A stretch of DNA of 6,081 bases from a bacterium (lineage in GTDB: Bacteria; Chlamydiota; Chlamydiia; Chlamydiales; SM23-39), in contig JAKAFF010000095.1 of assembly GCA_021818045.1 (NCBI GenBank), forward strand, positions 1 through 6,081, read 5' to 3'. How positions within the stretch are numbered: the first letter of the stretch is position 1; each line of letters opens with the position of its first letter. Shown in pieces: positions 3,657 to 6,081 of the stretch. Both the position numbers and the translations under genes were made by a program. The notes under the pieces are model-generated. The model saw only the letters and a list, made by a program, of their open reading frames with translations. It was not told where the DNA came from and made no database searches.

Positions 3657-6081
3657 ATCTCTTTTTCATCATCTCCTCCGTCCACTCTTCGCAATTGTAA
3701 AAGCACCTCTCGAAGACGCTGTATTTCTGCCCATTGACTCACTACAGCAGCCGGCTGATTCATCCACTCACTTGTTAGCTCTTCTGGCAATCGCAACCCC
3801 TCTAACAAATTGAGCACGCACTCAAGCTCCAGTCCATCATTGGGCCATCCGATGGGCAAGTGCTGTATTAAATATCCCAAAATACCATTCCAAGGCATAG
3901 CCAAAGCGCGGCACGCTTCTGTCACTTTCTCCATCTGTTGTTGGAGCAAAGTCAATTGCGACCGGATGATCGTCCATGACCTTGTTGCATCATCTGCATA
4001 TAAAGCCCGTGAGCCCTGATACGCATCATGTAAAGAAAACCGATAGGTAGGCATCAATGACTCTTCTACAGTCCTTGGTTGAGACAAGAGCGATTGCACC
4101 CAGAGAGGCACTCCCTCTCCTATCAAGGAACATAGCCGTCCTCCAGACCAAAAATCGAGTCTCAAAATCAAAGGAGTCAGCAGCTCTTGCATGCAACAAG
4201 CAACGATTTGCGCTTCATTTGGTGGTGCAGCATTTTTTTGCAGCACTAAAGTCGCCTCATCTACGCTCACCTGGATTGCATCTTTTGCCGTAAACACTCT
4301 ACGGGCAACTAGACATTGTTCCTTATGAGTGAATTGAAGATTCATTTCCCACCCATCCACTCCGAGCTCTCGATTCGTCTGAGGCACACCTACTTTTAGC
4401 TGCAACACATTGCGTTCGCGTATTACCTCATAAAATCCAAACAGCTGTTTGGCATAAGTCGCCTGATCTATGAGTTTTTGAAATACCTCGCAGCTACCGT
4501 CCGTTGTAAACGACAAAACAACTTTTCCCCCTTCTCCATCTACATCTGCATGAACTCTTTGGACTGCGCTGAAAAAAAGCGGAGAAAATTCTATAGGAAG
4601 GGAAGAATCACACCGAACTTCCTCACATAACCGGCGCTGCAGTTTTGCAAAACCTTCTACAATTTGCAAAAGTGTTGTAGGCAGCTTTTGCTGACTCAAC
4701 AGCACACTATTTCCTATCGTCTGTTCTTTAAAAAAGTCCTTAAAAAACCAACTGACGATGCCGCGGAACCATACAGCTGCATCTGGCGATAGAAAATGCA
4801 ACCCGATGAACACCTCATCATCAGAGTCTCGAATCGACGTATTTATCAACTCACACGCAAGACGCCCCTCCGTATTGTCCAATACCTCGCGCAGCATGCG
4901 TTGTAATAATTCAGGCGCTGCACACTCTAATTGCAAACAAGCGTTTCCATCAACTTGCATAGCGCCTTGAGTCTGCAATATCACTGTAGGCGCTTGCACT
5001 CCCACTTGCTGAATAGATCCTGTCGCAATTCGATGGATCCCAAATGACAACAATCCTTGTCTTATGCTGATGGGCAAATCTCCAATTGCAGCCCGTCTAA
5101 TCTCCTCACAACGCAATGAGAATGCTTCAAATTGTGGCCTCCATATGCGCCGTTCATCCACCTGTTCAGATGTGAGAGCAGTCTCGCGACCCATCATATG
5201 GGCTGGCACCACGAACCGGATCAACATATTGCACAAGCTCTCTGTTTCTACAACATCATGGGGTCCTTCATTCTCTACCAAGACCGCAAGTTCCTGTTCT
5301 ACATGGCGCCATTCTGCATGAATGTGCGGACACTCTTGCAGCTGTCTCACCTGCGCTAGCAACAAACCAGATAAGCGCTGTAGAAATCCGCTCTGCCATG
5401 GACGCAGTGTCAGCACCCCTATTTTCCCTCTAGCAAAGCGTTCGAAATCTCCTTCAAGTGTCTGCAGTCGTTCGCGAAATATCCGCTCCTGCATCACGCG
5501 ATAAGAGGGCTGCAAGTCACGCCACTCTGGCAGCACCCCCTCTTGAGCTCTACTGACTAAACTGGTCATGAGGGACTTGGGTTGGGCTGCGATCTCAGAC
5601 CTTTCAAATGGCTGCACTAAAGCCATCTCAGCGCGGCGTGGAACCGTGAAAATGAGCTTATGAAAAACCCTACTTCTACGCACTTCAAAGCTTGGAAAAA
5701 ACACATGCCGAAATACATCTTCAAACTTTTCTACAGCCTCCTTGGAGCGCAAATGGACCGCCACTTCACTAAGGTCCTCATCAAATTGGTAGACAATTTT
5801 CGTGGTATCCATCCAAAATCGCGCCTGAGTTTGTTCGATGAGCGCCTTAACAGACCGATGAGTCTGATCTCCTGTCGCAAAAGAAATAGCAACCGTCTTC
5901 TCGCCCAGCCCCAAAGCACCCTTCATAATGAGCACAATCTCATATCCATCGGATCCTTTTCGCACATCAAAAGCTAGAATCTCGCCGCTTGGGATCGGGG
6001 GATGGCTTCCAAAGAGAATGGCGCCGGTACTCGCAATGCTGAGGGCCGTTTCTCTGCCTACCAGCCTACGACCTGATGATC
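3644..6081 (-). CDS. Large uncharacterised repeat-module protein, N-terminus beyond the window
   Basis: The frame is open from the right edge to TGA at 3644-3646, 811 residues visible, no recognised family. GTG at 5963-5965 is not the start: the frame continues upstream for 38 codons in similar protein style and no ribosome binding site precedes it. Numbering from that codon, four elements repeat. Module 1 (to about residue 95) begins off-count at GRRLVGRETALSIASTG and includes GLGEKTVAISF and KFEDVFRHVFF. Module 2 is at about 300-416 and module 3 at about 465-565. Helical motifs are at 235-246 (P-HDVV-E-T-E-SLC-N) and 706-720 (GWPNDGLELECVLNL). Predicted secondary structure is mixed beta then helical; there is no evident transmembrane span in the visible part. 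The tail is acidic (DGGDDEKEMEGE). The start of module 1 resembles a degenerate PilZ domain, a tentative reading. Co-transcribed with the 330-residue gene; the promoter lies outside the window. Confidence 0.85.
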   Translation of the reverse strand, partial: SSGRRLVGRETALSIASTGAILFGSHPPIPSGEILAFDVRKGSDGYEIVLIMKGALGLGEKTVAISFATGDQTHRSVKALIEQTQARFWMDTTKIVYQFDEDLSEVAVHLRSKEAVEKFEDVFRHVFFPSFEVRRSRVFHKLIFTVPRRAEMALVQPFERSEIAAQPKSLMTSLVSRAQEGVLPEWRDLQPSYRVMQERIFRERLQTLEGDFERFARGKIGVLTLRPWQSGFLQRLSGLLLAQVRQLQECPHIHAEWRHVEQELAVLVENEGPHDVVETESLCNMLIRFVVPAHMMGRETALTSEQVDERRIWRPQFEAFSLRCEEIRRAAIGDLPISIRQGLLSFGIHRIATGSIQQVGVQAPTVILQTQGAMQVDGNACLQLECAAPELLQRMLREVLDNTEGRLACELINTSIRDSDDEVFIGLHFLSPDAAVWFRGIVSWFFKDFFKEQTIGNSVLLSQQKLPTTLLQIVEGFAKLQRRLCEEVRCDSSLPIEFSPLFFSAVQRVHADVDGEGGKVVLSFTTDGSCEVFQKLIDQATYAKQLFGFYEVIRERNVLQLKVGVPQTNRELGVDGWEMNLQFTHKEQCLVARRVFTAKDAIQVSVDEATLVLQKNAAPPNEAQIVACCMQELLTPLILRLDFWSGGRLCSLIGEGVPLWVQSLLSQPRTVEESLMPTYRFSLHDAYQGSRALYADDATRSWTIIRSQLTLLQQQMEKVTEACRALAMPWNGILGYLIQHLPIGWPNDGLELECVLNLLEGLRLPEELTSEWMNQPAAVVSQWAEIQRLREVLLQLRRVDGGDDEKEMEGE

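Noticed and set aside
5963..5965. GTG as the true start of the large minus-strand gene
   Set aside because: The frame stays open to the right edge in homologous-looking protein sequence, and no ribosome binding site precedes the GTG.
2788..5977. Numerous short plus- and minus-strand open frames within the large operon
   Set aside because: They overlap a frame supported by internal protein repeats and an ATGA coupling signal, and none has a convincing ribosome binding site or recognisable protein.

Overview
This window looks like a chromosomal stretch from a member of the Chlamydiota, probably an environmental chlamydia rather than a Chlamydia species (inference, moderate confidence). The reasons are a compact, divergent glutamyl-tRNA reductase, an RluD-type pseudouridine synthase followed directly by a small KH-domain protein (from memory the order found in Chlamydia, CT658-CT659, with hemA nearby), and otherwise unrecognised proteins. 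Base composition is mixed, and rluD looks richer in G+C than the genes to its right.

Layout. Positions 1-941 hold the N-terminal 313 codons of hemA on the minus strand, cut by the left edge. A short divergent intergenic region (942-1035) separates it from a plus-strand gene for an 89-residue helical protein of unknown function (1036-1305), which ends in a strong intrinsic terminator (1305-1363). Then come rluD (1426-2367) and khpA (2447-2689), both on the plus strand, with a likely extended -10 promoter between them. The right half (2655-6081) is a minus-strand pair of large unrecognised genes. The upstream one enters from beyond the right edge and the downstream one starts in an ATGA overlap with its stop codon. 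The downstream one ends inside the 3' end of khpA, a 35-bp convergent overlap.

The left and middle genes are housekeeping: tetrapyrrole precursor synthesis (HemA), 23S rRNA pseudouridylation (RluD) and RNA binding (KhpA). The most unusual content is the right-hand pair. Reading the two proteins against each other shows that they are paralogous and modular. A roughly 90-residue module, probably beta-rich at first and ending in an amphipathic FF-containing helix, occurs three times in the upstream protein and once in the downstream one. A helical region with an exactly spaced P-x4-E-x-E-x3-N motif follows about 145-149 residues after three of the four modules. The first module is faintly PilZ-like. 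I recognise no known family with confidence, and this two-gene repeat system is the best candidate here for something undescribed.

No tRNA, rRNA, CRISPR array, insertion sequence or origin is visible. No gene-free stretch exceeds about 120 bases.
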